From NCBI GenBank assembly GCA_025594325.1, contig JANHCV010000009.1, positions 1,364,001-1,428,000 on the forward strand: 64,000 nucleotides of DNA. The letters run 5' to 3'. This document shows, in pieces, positions 51,293-61,751 of the stretch (positions are counted from its first letter, which is position 1; each line of letters starts with the position of its first letter). The DNA is from Blastocladiella emersonii ATCC 22665. Lineage: Eukaryota > Blastocladiomycota > Blastocladiomycetes > Blastocladiales > Blastocladiaceae. The translations under genes were made by a program, and so were the position numbers. The notes under the pieces were generated by a model. That model saw only the letters and a list, made by a program, of their open reading frames with translations, searched no databases and was not told the origin of the DNA.

Positions 51293-52337
51293 TTGATGGC
51301 TTTCCTCTTCACGACGTCGTTTGTCGCATTGACTTGCTAGCCTAGCTCAAGATACACTCTTCTTACATTTTGCTCGCCTCCGCACGTATCGTAACGACAT
51401 CCACCATCTCGTGCGACGCGCCCGTGTACTTTGCCCACGCGCGCGGCCCGCTGTTGGTGCAGCAGTTCCGCTTGATTTCGTCGACGGCGCAAGCTATCCG
51501 ATCAACGTCGCACAACCCGACCAGTGCTCCGACGCACACAGCGGACTAAGACCATTGTGGTGACGACCGCGTCGAACACTCAGAGAGCTCGCAAATCGCC
51601 TGTCCATGGGTCGTCGCGCAGCGCGCCAACGGCGGCCGCGTCGCAGACCCAATGAGCTCGCAAACCGCTGGTCTATGAGCACACGGGTTGTCGCGCAGGG
51701 CGCGGACGGCGTCGGCACGAGCGCTTGCACAACGTGCTTAAGGCCCATCCGCCGAGCAACAAACTCGAGACTGGATGAGTGCGAAAGGACGCGCTGCTTC
51801 TTTATACGGCCGCTTCGGCACCAGCGCCCGCTCGGTCGCCTCATGCAACTCGAACGCTTCCAAGGTGGCGCGCAAGTTGCTGGTCGATATCGCGTCGCGG
51901 TCCCATTACTGCTTCATGAACCGGCGGCTGGCTGCATCACACAGAGACGTCGGTTGGCCGTGTGAAATCACGGATCGCGAGCCTCAGCGCGGCGGGCATC
52001 GCTCACGACGGCGGCGGGAGCTCAAATCAAGATTTAGCCATGAGAGCAAGTTCCATGGAAGGGTTTGAGCAGCACAAGATGCCGAGAGGACAGACTGACT
52101 GACTGACGGCGAGAGCAGCGCCACGAAGGCTTCGGTTACGAACTGTTCGTACGACGCGGCCTTGCGCTGAGGCTTTCGAGGATAGCTGAAAACGCTCAGA
52201 AACCAGCATTGCATAGAGTTCTGTTTGTTACATCCGATTTCATCGTGAGGTAGACGAGCGAGTGATGTCGAACGGCGTGTTCAGGCGGTGTGGCGCAGCG
52301 CGTGCGGCTCCCTCGAGCTGCGCGCGTGGTTGCAAGG
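51293..52337. other. 1-kb spacer with a degenerate tandem duplication
   Basis: No gene is supported. At about 51570-51710 a unit of about 69 bp appears twice: both contain CCGCGTCG, GAGCTCGCAAA.CGC and TCGCGCAG.GCGC, so a minus-strand frame reads DRRFASSLSVRRGR and DQRFASSLGLRRGR. GTGGCGCAGCGC occurs at 52290-52301. The rest is unstructured to my eye. Confidence 0.5.
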
Positions 52338-53809
52338 CTACTCTTCAAGATGGATCGCGACCATAGCCGCCGCAAACTCTCTCGACGCCAGCGTACTCGG
52401 CGCAACGCGACGGATCTCGCGGATCGCCGCCTTCGCTTCGGCCCCTCCGCCGACCTTGAGCTCGTAGACCGCGCGCGCGATCCAGCTCACGCTAAGGACG
52501 CCGTCGAGCGCGCCAACAGGCACAGTGTGCCAGAACTCGGGGCGCGGGAACACGTCACCGCCAGTCGTATTGCCCGCGAAACTGCGGAGTTTCGCCTCAG
52601 TCTCCGTGCGCATGAGCAGCTGAACGAGCTCGAGGTGCGGATTCGCGACCGTGGCGCACGGCGAAGACAGGTTCGGGCAGTTCGCGGGGTGGGCTTCGAT
52701 GATGAAGGTGACGGTGGTTCCGGGCGGCTCCTCGGACTTGGCGCGCAGCGCCTCGACGACGCCGACGGGGAGCTTTCCCAGCGTGTCCGGGAGCGAGGTG
52801 AGGATCCACGCGATTGCTGCCGGCCACGCACGCTGCGACGCGAGCGGGCAGACGTTGCACGTCTTCTCGCGGGGCGAAAGCGTGATGACGTGGGCACCGG
52901 AATCGTACGTGGACTGCGCGGCGATCATGCTGGACACGAACAGCCACGCCGAGTCGGAGTCGCGCATCACGTCCAGAGCCTTGGACGCGAGCTTGCGGTC
53001 GGACAAAAGGGCTACGGGGAGCCATGCGAAGGCCGAGTGGTGCACGACAAACTCGAAGTTGACGAGGATCTCCTTGGCGAAGAGGAACAGGGCCCAGAGC
53101 TCCTTGCCCTGGCACGGCTGGAACATCCGTCGGAGCCATCGCTGGAGCAGCAGCGACGTGTTCACGCCCCCGGGATGGAGCGAGTACAGAGCGCCCCCGT
53201 TGATGAGGTCGACCACCTCTTGGAAGAACCCCGACAGATTCTTGCCGTCGCCAAGATGGGCCTGCGCGAGCACGAGAAGGTCGAGTGGGTTGACCTAGTT
53301 GTACTCGGCGGTGAATGCGCTGGTTTTGAAGACTAGAATCAAGAGTTTGCTAACTTCATCGAATCCTAGACAATACACGTACTTGACTCGAGGATTTCCA
53401 TGTATACATCGCCGCCGAGCTGCGCGGCAACGAAAGCGGGTTGGAACGTCTCGATGGACCCCGAATCTTAACATCGCTGTGCCGCTTCTCAACCAGTCCG
53501 CGCTTGATAATGGCGGTCCACTCGGCCTTATTGAGAAGTTTGATGACTTTAATGGCCGCGAGCATGGTACTCACAGGCGACGACTAGTTGGCCTCGGCCC
53601 AGTACCACTTTACCGCGCGGTTGCGGACGGCATTGCGCAGATAGCGACTGGCGGCGGGGAGGATAGACCGCGGGGAGGCAAGTTTTAGCATGGCGGAGTA
53701 GAGCGTTGGGAAGCACAGCGGGGGTGCGTCTCGGTACAGCAGGGACGGTAGCGGCGGCGGGGAGGTCGATGTCGATCAGTTGCACCATGGCGGCGACTTC
53801 AGACTGCAT
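52338..53809 (-). pseudogene. F-box-like family, copy A (decayed)
   Basis: This is aligned by eye to the intact copy B. The C-terminal exon reads LAQAHLGDGKNLSGFFQEV to MVAIHLEE and is full length with no break after 53294. Upstream, three lesions appear: TAG at 53586-53584 (WYWAEAN then stop, where B reads RCWTGTSSP), a frameshift near 53455 (DVKIRG, then IETFQPAFVAAQLGGDVYMEI in another frame), and TAG at 53297-53295 (FTAEYN stop VNPLDLLVL, where B has IKFETDPLDILCL). The family intron is recognisable in the same place (ILES|GTACGT). The long open C-terminal part shows the decay is recent. GTGGCGCAACGC lies 112 nt upstream of the presumed start. Confidence 0.8.
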
Positions 53810-54041
53810 CTCGCAGTGAGAAGCAATCATGCTTGGGATTCGGACAGAAACTACGGAGGCACGAACGCGTGCATATACGCAGCGTGCTGGGCTGCGCTCC
53901 GAATCAGGTGATGGGCGTTTGTGGCGCAACGCGTGGTGATCTGATCAGCTCTTCGCATTTCGGCGCATCCTCACGCTTGAAAGCCAATTACAGAAAGGAA
54001 ACATGCCGCAAATACAACAACTCAATGTAAATACAAGTCAC

Positions 54042-54190
54042 CACATGGATTACATCCATTCCCACCGCGAACACGGTCGACGCGACCGCGGCGAGCCGGA
54101 CCTCGCGGATCGCCGCCTGCGCCGCGTCCAGGCTCGGCTTCGCACCGGCCCGAACCTAACATACGGCGCGCATAATCCAATCAGTCTAAA
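54042..54190 (-). pseudogene. F-box-like family, third copy: short 3' relic
   Basis: The minus strand reads DWIMRAVC, stop, VRAGAKPSLDAAQAAIREVRLA and ASTVFAVGMDVIH. This parallels the end of copy B (AAWIARAVHELKVGG, VEAQAAIRDIRRVAP, ASREFADAMVAIHTG). Only about 45 codons survive, with an in-frame stop, placed between copies A and B. It shows that the family was at least triplicated in tandem. Confidence 0.65.
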
Positions 54191-54338
54191 TTTTTTTTGC
54201 CGAAACTTCCCGCAAGTGTCGACGCAGACACGCGCCAAGATGCGGCGCGGCGCGCGGAGGTCACTTCACGTGGCCACCTCGCCCTGATTCATGCACGCTC
54301 GCTCAGACCAGCATAGCATGAATTACACAGACGTCAAC

Positions 54339-55837
54339 TCAAAACATATCCCCCGTATGAATCGCGACCATGGCATCCGCAAACTCGCGCGACGCAACGG
54401 CGATCGGCGCGACGCGTCGAATATCCCGAATCGCCGCCTGCGCCTCGACCTGGCTCAACTTCCCGCCGACTTTGAGCTCGTGGACGGCGCGGGCGATCCA
54501 CGCGGCGTGGCGGACGCCGTCGAGCGCGCCGTCGGGGACCGCGCGCCAGAAGGCGGGCGGCGGGGGCTTCTCGTTGGCGGTATCCCCGGTCCCGTTGCCC
54601 GCGGCGCCCGAGAACTTGCGGATCATGGCGTCGAGGTCCATGCAGATCAGCAGCTGCACGAGCTCCAGGTGCGGGTTGTCGACCTTGGTGCACGGGGTCG
54701 CGGTGACGGGGCACGCGGCGGGGGCGGGCGCGATGGGAGTTGTGGCGGCGGGAGCGGCGGCGGGCTGCGACGGCGCGGGACCGGGCAGCGTGCCCATTTT
54801 GGCGAGCAGGGCGTTGATGGTGGCGGCGGGGATCTTGTCGAGCATGCCGGGGAACGAGGTGAAGAGCTTAGCGAGGGTGTCGAGCCAGGCGCGCTGCGAC
54901 GAGAGGGCGCACGTGGAGCACGACTTGCGTCGCGGCGAGAGGTTGACGGCGCGCGCGCCGACGGTGCCTTCGGCCTGGGCGTCCAGCATGACGGTCACGA
55001 AGCGCCACGCCGTGGTGGTGTCACGCATCACGTCCACGGCTTTCGGGGAAAGCTTGCGGTCGTACAGGACGGCGACGGGGATCCAGGCAAGCGCAGCGGG
55101 GTACGAAAGTAACTCGTTGCGGACGAGCATCTCGTTGGCGAAGAGGAACAGGGTCCAGAGGGGTTTGCGCGGGCACGGGCGGAAGAGCGCGTCGAGGACC
55201 TGTTTGATAACCAAGCCGGTGTAGCGTTCATGGGTTTTAAAAAGGCCGATAGCCGACTGGAAGAAGCTCGACAGCTTTTCGCCATCGCCCAGGTGGGCGT
55301 GAGCGAGGCAAAGGATGTCGAGCGGGTCAGTTTCGAACTTGATGATGCTATCCTCGAAGACTAGACGGCGCGCGCGTATTGTTCAACAAGGCCGGATTTT
55401 CCGCAACGCGGTGGCGAGCTCCACGTACTCGACTTGAGCACCTCAATGTACGTGTCGCCGAGCTGCGAAGCAACAAACTCGGGCCGGAACGTCTCCTTTC
55501 CGGTGGTTTTCTTCTGCACCAAGCCGCGCCTGATAATGGCGGTCCACTCAGCCCTGTTTAGCAGCCCGACGACCTCGACCGCGGCGAGCATGTTGGCCAT
55601 GGGCGACGAGGTGCCGGTCCAGCACCGCTTGACGGTGCGGTTCCGGGCCGCATTGCGGAAAGCACTGTGGGCGGCGGGGATGAGAGCACCCGGAATGGCG
55701 AGCTCGAGAACGATGCAGACGAGCTCGACAGGGAGCGCGGCGATGGTCGGGCCCGGCACGGGAACCGGCGCGGGTGCGGCAGCGGGTTGCACCAAGTCGG
55801 TTGGCCGGGATTCAAGTGGTTGGTCCATTTGCTGCAT
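54339..55837 (-). CDS. F-box-like protein, copy B (intact), about 476 aa
   Basis: Two exons, 55837-55429 and 55360-54339, joined in phase 1 by a 68-nt intron (GTACGT donor, CTAG acceptor) to read EVLKSIFEDSIIKFETDPLD. The frame is open upstream to 55927, but the shared GTGGCGCAGCG promoter word at 55898-55909 falls there, so I take the ATG at 55837 (MQQMDQPLES). After a Pro/Ala leader comes an F-box-like helix set (about 45-90, IAALPVELVCIVLELAIPGA, AFRNAARNRTVKRCW), then LNRAEWTAIIRRGLVQKK, and a helical C-terminal domain containing a cysteine pair (CSTCALSSQRAW), DNPHLELVQLL and AQAAIRDIRRVAP. F-box proteins recruit substrates to SCF ubiquitin ligases; the match to the consensus is partial. 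Two decayed relatives lie directly downstream. Confidence 0.7.
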
Positions 55838-56547
55838 GTGCGAGTTGGAGAGCAGCGATAGAGCCCGAGTGGAGGCGAAGAAGGCGGGCGAACCGGTGTG
55901 GCGCAGCGAGTCGGGTGTCAGCCACACGGGGCGGGGCTGTCATTTCGCTCAACACGGTCCTGACCGCTTCGAGGGACGACGGCCAGGAGCCGGAGCGGGA
56001 GCCAGAGAAGGTTGTGAGCGGTCTCGTTCAAGCGATGGGGGATGCAAGATCCGCGAGCGCAAGCGACGGCGCCCGGGGTCGGCGGAGCAAGTCGCCGGGC
56101 GGTCCGAACGGGGCCCCCGCTCACGACGTCGGGCCTGCATCGAGGCTCACGTTGCACGTGGTCCATGAGCTCCATCCTGCAGTGGTCGGCCTGCAGCGAG
56201 GTCGAGGAACGATGAGCGGGGCGCCGGGACGAGATGTGAGCGGCGTGGCGCAACGCGACCCGTGCGTCGGCTTGGGGTCACGCGGCCACCCTCAAGTATT
56301 TCCGCGCCGCTCCGCCTTCCCTGCCGCCTGCCGCCAACCGTCCGTACTCGCGTTGCTGCCGGCCCCAGCGCCGCGCCGATCGGCGCCCCATGCATCCCGC
56401 CCGGCTTTCATGTGAGCCGTCTTCGAAGCGGGCTTTTCGCGGTGGTGGATGCGAGATGTTCCGAGCCCCCGCCCCGCCGCGGGCCCTACTTAACCCGCCG
56501 CCCGCCCCGCCCGCACCCTCTCTCTCCCCACCAACCCTTCATCTGCC
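55838..56547. promoter_or_regulatory. Divergent promoter, F-box-like copy B / alcohol oxidase
   Basis: 710 bp between divergent starts. It holds GTGGCGCAGCGA at 55898-55909 and GTGGCGCAACGC at 56245-56256. The last 60 bases are pyrimidine-rich (CCCGCCCCGCCCGCACCC, CTCTCTCCCC). Open frames here are arginine-rich shadows. Confidence 0.5.
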
Positions 56548-58715
56548 ATGGACAACCTCCTCGCGACCGCGCTCGTGGGCCGCGGCCCGCCGCGCGACCT
56601 GCTGCCCGCCGAGGCCGCCGCCTTTTCCGCCGTCATGGACACGTTCATCGCGCCCGCGTCTTCGTCTCCGGACCTGCCGCCGACCCTCGCGGCCCTCCGC
56701 GCGTCCGACCACGCCGATGCGACCGCCGTCTACGCCAAGGCGCGCACCGTGCTGCCCGCGGTCTCGGTGCGCAAGCTGCTCATGGTGCTGCACCTGCTCG
56801 CGCGGCCGGCGGGGATGTGGGTCCTCAGCGGTGCCAAGCACGCGAGGCCGTTTGCCGAGTTGTCGAGCGAGGAGCGTGAGCGCGTTGTCGTCGGGTGGAT
56901 GGTACTTGCTTTCCGTACCCGCTCGTTTGCGAGCCCCCGCTAACGACGCACCCACCGTAGACGTCGGCCAACAACCTCAACCGCACGCTGTACTCGCTGT
57001 TCAAGTCGCTCACCATGATCCACGTGTACGGCACCTTTGCCTCGCCCCAAACGCACCCGGTCGCGCGCGAGCTCGGCTACGACCCGGTGCCCCCACCCCC
57101 ACCCGCCGCGGTCCCCGTCCCCGACCTGTCCTTCATCCCGCGCCCGGTCCCCTCCACCCTCTCGTGCGACGTGGTGATCGTCGGCAGCGGCGCGGGCGGC
57201 GGCGTCGCGGCCGCCGTCCTGGCCTCGCGCGGGTACCGCGTGCTCGTCGTCGAGAAGGGCGACTGGGTCCCGCACCCGACAGGCGACGCGCTCGCGGGCA
57301 CCGAGCAAATGTACGACATGGCGGGGCTCATGTCGTCAGCCGACGCCTCGATCGCGCTGCTCGCGGGGTCGACCGTCGGCGGCGGCACCGCCGTCAACTG
57401 GTCCGCCTCCCTCAAGCCGCAGCACTGGCTGCGCGAGGAGTGGGCCGCGGACCACGGGCTGCCGTACTTCACCTCGCCCGAGTACACGCGCGCGCTCGAC
57501 GCCGTGTGCGACCGCATCGGCGTGTCCGAGTCCGGGATCGCGCACAACCGCGTCAACGCGCTGTTCGCCGACGGGTGCAAAAAGCTCGGCATGCACGTCG
57601 CCGACATCCCGCAGAACACGCGCGGCGACCCGCACGCGTGCGCCAACTGCGGGTTCGGGTGCGCCGCGGGCACCAAGCAGAGCAGCGCGCGGACCTGGCT
57701 CGCCGACGCATGCAAGGCGGGCGCGCGGATCCTGGCGGGCGCGCGCGTTGACCGCGTCCTCGTCTCGCCCGCGGGGACTGCCACGGGTGTCGCTGCGCGG
57801 CTTGTCGAGTCGGGGCAGATCGTGACGATCACGGCGCGCCGCGTCGTCGTCGCGTGCGGGTCGATCCAGTCGCCCGCGCTGCTGCTGCGGTCGGGGCTCG
57901 CGAACCCGCACCTCGGGCGGCATCTCGGCCTGCACCCCGTCGGGCTCGTCCTCGGCCGGTTCCCCGACCCCGTGCACATGCACCAAGGCAGCATGATGAC
58001 GGCCGTGAGCAACGCGGTCGAGAGCTACAACGCGGGGCAGGCCCGGCCGACGGGCTCGGCCGCACCGCGCGCGTATGGCGCGAAACTCGAGTGCACGACG
58101 CTCACGCCCATGTACGCGTCGACGCTGCTCCCGTGGACGGGCAGCGACGCGCACAAGGCCCTGATGCGCGACTTTGACCACTACGCGCCCGTCCTCAGCC
58201 TGACGCGCGACCGCGACCGCCGCGCGCGCGTCGTCCTCGACGCCGACGGCGAGCCGAGCGTCGAGTTTGGGATGTCGGGATTCGACGAGCGGAATCTCGT
58301 CGAGGGACTCGTGCGCGCCGCTATGGTCCTCCTCGCTGCCGGCGCCACGCGCGTCGTCACGACGCAGTGCGGCGTCCCGCCGTTCGATATCACCCCCGGG
58401 TCCGAATGGTCCCCGGCGTGCCCGCGGTGGCAGGCGTGGGAGAAAGAGGTGCGCCGCGTCGGGTGCAAACCGCTCCACTCGCCGCTGTTCTCGGCGCACC
58501 AGATGGGCACGTGTCGCATGGGCAGCAGCCCGAAGCGGTCGGTCGTCAACCCGCGCGGCGAGGCGTGGGAGGTCAAGGGACTGTACGTCGCGGACGCGTC
58601 CACGTTCCCGACGTCGAGCGGGGTCAACCCCATGGTCACCACGTACGCGATGGGGTACTCGGTCGCGAACTTTATCGCGGACGACGATCCCGAGCGCAAG
58701 GCGGCGAAGCTGTGA
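56548..58715 (+). CDS. FAO1: Long-chain fatty alcohol oxidase (GMC oxidoreductase), peroxisomal
   Basis: Two exons, 56548-56901 and 56961-58715, joined in phase 0 (GWM|TSANNLNRTLYS), give 702 residues, the size of Candida FAO enzymes (about 700). The N-terminal helical domain of about 150 residues is the one that sets long-chain alcohol oxidases apart from other GMC proteins. The FAD site is VVIVGSGAGGGVAAAVLA at about 195; GSTVGGGTAVNWSASL follows, then CANCGFGCAAGTKQS, and the catalytic end SAHQMGTCRMG and GVNPMVTTYAMG. The last three residues are AKL, a canonical PTS1. The enzyme oxidises long-chain alcohols to aldehydes with O2, releasing H2O2, in alkane and wax-alcohol use. Known yeast FAOs are peroxisomal, consistent with the signal. 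The aldehyde can feed beta-oxidation through Fox2, also in this window. Confidence 0.93.
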
Positions 58716-58739
58716 TGAGCGTGTATACAATGAAAGTGG

Positions 58740-59790
58740 AATGAGTGCTCTGTTTTGGTTCGTCGTCGATCTGGACGGTCGGCAGCGTGGTGCGCGCGAG
58801 CTTGGGCGCGGCCGACTCTCTACCCTGCAGCAGCAGCGAGTTGAGCTGGGCCGGGCCGTCGGGGCACGCGAGCGCGTACACCACGGCGTCGCGCTTGCGG
58901 GCAACCGCCTGGACCTAGACGAGCCACGCGAGCGGGATCCGATGATGGCCTGCAGCGGGATCGACTCGTGCTGGACCACGGACTCGGTCAGCAGGCCTTG
59001 CGCCATGAGCCGCAGCGGGCCGCCCGACGCGTCCGGGATCCGCGACAGGACGTGAGGGTAATGGACGGCTACACGTGGCGGTCGGCGAAACGCCAGTACG
59101 GTGGGGTGCACGAGGAACCGTACCGACAGTCTTGGGTACGCCGGAAACTGCAGCGTGCCGCGGCCGAGGACAGAGTCGCCGTGAAGGCCGGTGAAGACGT
59201 CGACGCCCGTGGACTTGGCGGCGGCGCGCACGTTTACACGTCACGCGATGAAGCACTCCCTGGGCGTGACGAGCACCATGTGCGGGCAAAGGTCATACAG
59301 GTGGTCGGTCTGCTATTTTTCGCGGTGTTGCGGCTTGTGTCAAGGGGCGCGAAGACGGTGACGCGCGGATCGGCGAGGGCCAGGTGCAAGCACATGTCGC
59401 AGAAAGTGCTCTCGGCGAGGTACGCGTGCTGGTCGTGCGAGAGCAGCCGCGGTCCTCGTAGTTGGGCCGAAATGGCGGTGATGCGTTTGGGCAGGCGCAC
59501 CGCGGGCGGCTGCATGGCGAGGTCGTAAGATGCAAGCCCCGTGTCCATGTAATGTGGTGAGGTGAGTACGCTTTGTTTTGCGGGAGCAATCTGTGCATAC
59601 CGGCGAGGTCGGCAATCGACTGCGACTCGAGCAGCGCGACGGGAAGTCCGTACGCTGAAGTGGTGCGTCACGACGGACCCGTTGAGCATCCCGAGGGACA
59701 CGACGTCGCCTACCGAGCTGATCGGCGTTACGTCATCCTCCCGCTTGGACGTAGTCCGTGCAATAGCACCGACCAAGCATGTCGAAACAC
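58740..59790 (-). pseudogene. Decayed gene of unknown family
   Basis: The minus strand carries protein-like blocks in changing frames: FPVALLESQSIADLAGMH-type reading near 59630, LASYDLAMQPPAVRLPKRI and HDQHAYLAESTFCDMCLHL (59380-59560), LYDLCPHMVLVTPRECFIA then TGA-type break, STGVDVFTGLHGDSVLGRG (59210-59160), LTESVVQHESIPLQAII near 58970, and after a shift and a TAG at about 58918, VQAVARKRDAVVYALACPDG to a stop near 58735. The blocks have normal amino-acid composition, unlike the arginine-rich shadows, and no splice sites explain all the changes. I do not recognise the family. Confidence 0.45.
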
Positions 59791-60540
59791 GTTATCGCGT
59801 TGCACGCGCGAACCGCTCGCTCAGCGCGGTGCGGGTCCCCGCCGGTGGTGCAATGCTGCTCAGGACCGGGACCAGGTTGAACATGACAACCTCAAAGATA
59901 AGGTTTCAGCAAGTTACGGTGGGTCAAAAGACCGATTCATGGAGGATTCATGGCGGGTCGAGAGAGAGCGACCAAACGGACCGCGGCGCGACGTCTACAA
60001 CGCGTCCATCGCCGCCCCCAAAGATTGCCGAAGCCGACTTAAGCTCGACCTTGAGTGTCAAGAACCGGCTATGCGAAGAACGAAATGTCTCCAAGTGTCT
60101 CCAAAACGCGCGTCCGGGAAATTGTCTCGCGCCCGCTCGCGTGATGCTGCGACGCGTCTTCGTCCCGCCGGAACGAAGGGAGGTGGAAAAGGGTTATTCA
60201 TGCTATGCTCGATGACCATAGCGGCTCTCGCGTGTCTGGCGGGTGGTCGCGGCAGCTCTCGAGTCTGCTCTCGAGTTGGCGACCCAACCCTCGACAAGTG
60301 CAGGGCCGCCGTCGTGATTGCGCATCAAGGTACTACGCCGTCCAAGCATCTCTTCATGACCTGGAAACTCACGCTCCGCTGCCCGAACTAGTAGGTTCCG
60401 CAAGCCCCGGCGCGGCACCAGCTCGACTCGCTTTCGTCATCCACTCGACGCATCGTTTGCCGTGCGTCGCTGCCGGGCAACATCATCGGGTTCGAGTCGC
60501 GCCGGGCGCCGAGCGCAGCGCGCATGCACAGTCGTCTGGA
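59791..60540. other. Spacer, nothing supported
   Basis: About 750 bp with scattered short frames only. At 60226-60255 there is CTCGCGTGTCTGGCGGGTGGTCG, related to part of the duplicated module at 61.3 and 61.7 kb, so the repeat field may begin here. Confidence 0.45.
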
Positions 60541-61226
60541 CCGCAGTAGCAGCGCCACGTCGACGTCAAGGGCGGCGAGTTGAGTCGAGTCGAGTCGAGT
60601 GGAGTCGTTCATCAAGGTACTCGCTCACTCATGCTCGAAACTCCTGCCATCGGACAACTCACGTTCGCTGATCCGTGTAGCTGCTCGAGAACATGATCAT
60701 CCGCGCCAGTCGGCCAGCTCAAGCTCGCTTACTCGAGTCGTCGTCGTGCAGCCGTGTCGTGGTGCGGGATCCGCGGCCACACTCGCTCGACCTTCTGCCT
60801 TGACACGCCGTCAAAGTACGCCCTGCCCGCCTGGCATGTGCTGGTGGAAGGTCGGCGAGCTATATCATAGCGTCAAGGCGTTGAGCGACTGGCCGCGGTG
60901 CGGCGGGCGGGTGACGACGTGGGCGACGACGTCCCGCACCGCGAGACGGGGCGCGGCGGCGGCCTGCGAGCAAGCAGTTCACGGTCGGTCGACTTCTCGG
61001 CCACGGACACGCAGCCACGGTCGAGTACTCGGCAACGACAGCAAGGTACGTTTCTCCCGACTCGCTCTTGTCGTCGCGATCGGGCAAGGCAACTGACACC
61101 CGCTGATCCGTGTAGATTCTCGAGATCATCATCATCATCATCATCATCTACGCCAGCCAGCTGCTGCTGCTCGCCGCGTCGGGTCGCGCGGCGCCGCGGC
61201 CGTCCACCTGACACGTCGTGGGACGA

Positions 61227-61334
61227 TGCCCAGTACACACTGCTTCGAGCGAGGCCGAGCTCAGCAGGTGGTGGAACCCGCACTATACTCCGTAGCGTTC
61301 CTCGCGCGTGTCTGGCGGCTGGTCGTGGCGCGGA
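61227..61334 (+). repeat. Direct repeat, unit 1 (about 108 bp)
   Basis: Contains CAGTACACACTGCTTCGAGC, GGTGGTGGAACCCGCACTAT and GTGTCTGGCGGCTGGTCGTG; matched by 61646-61751 at an offset of about 418 bp. Confidence 0.85.
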
Positions 61335-61645
61335 GCGCGATGGACGTGGCGAGCACGCAGCAGCGGCGCGGCGCGGCGCGGCTCGAGCTGCATGCAGGTC
61401 GAGACTGCTCGCCGTGCGTGTTCTCGGTCGAGTACTCGGGATCCGGCCCGGCCGTTATCATCGCGACAAGCGGAGGTACCATGTTTCGGCCGGCTGGGCG
61501 GCGGCGTCGTTGTCGTCGAGATCCGAGAACTCACGCGTCTCGTCATGTAGATTACTCTTCAAGCGCGGTGCGGTTCGTTCGATCGGGAGGACCGCGTCGT
61601 GTTGTATCGCGCCACGGCCATCCGCCCGTCACGTCGGGGGGCAAC

Positions 61646-61751
61646 GCCCAGTACACACTGCTTCGAGCGTGGTCGAGCTCAGCAGGCGGTGGAACCCGCA
61701 CTATAATCCGTAGTGCCCCTCTCGCGTGTCTGGCGGCTGGTCGTGGCGCGG
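61646..61751 (+). repeat. Direct repeat, unit 2 (about 106 bp)
   Basis: Second copy of the 61227-61334 segment with roughly ten differences, including a two-base length change. Confidence 0.85.

Noticed and set aside
53282-53344. Explaining the TAG at 53297-53295 in F-box copy A as the acceptor of its intron
   Set aside because: Using that TAG as acceptor puts the C-terminal exon out of phase; the acceptor at the family position leaves the TAG in frame.
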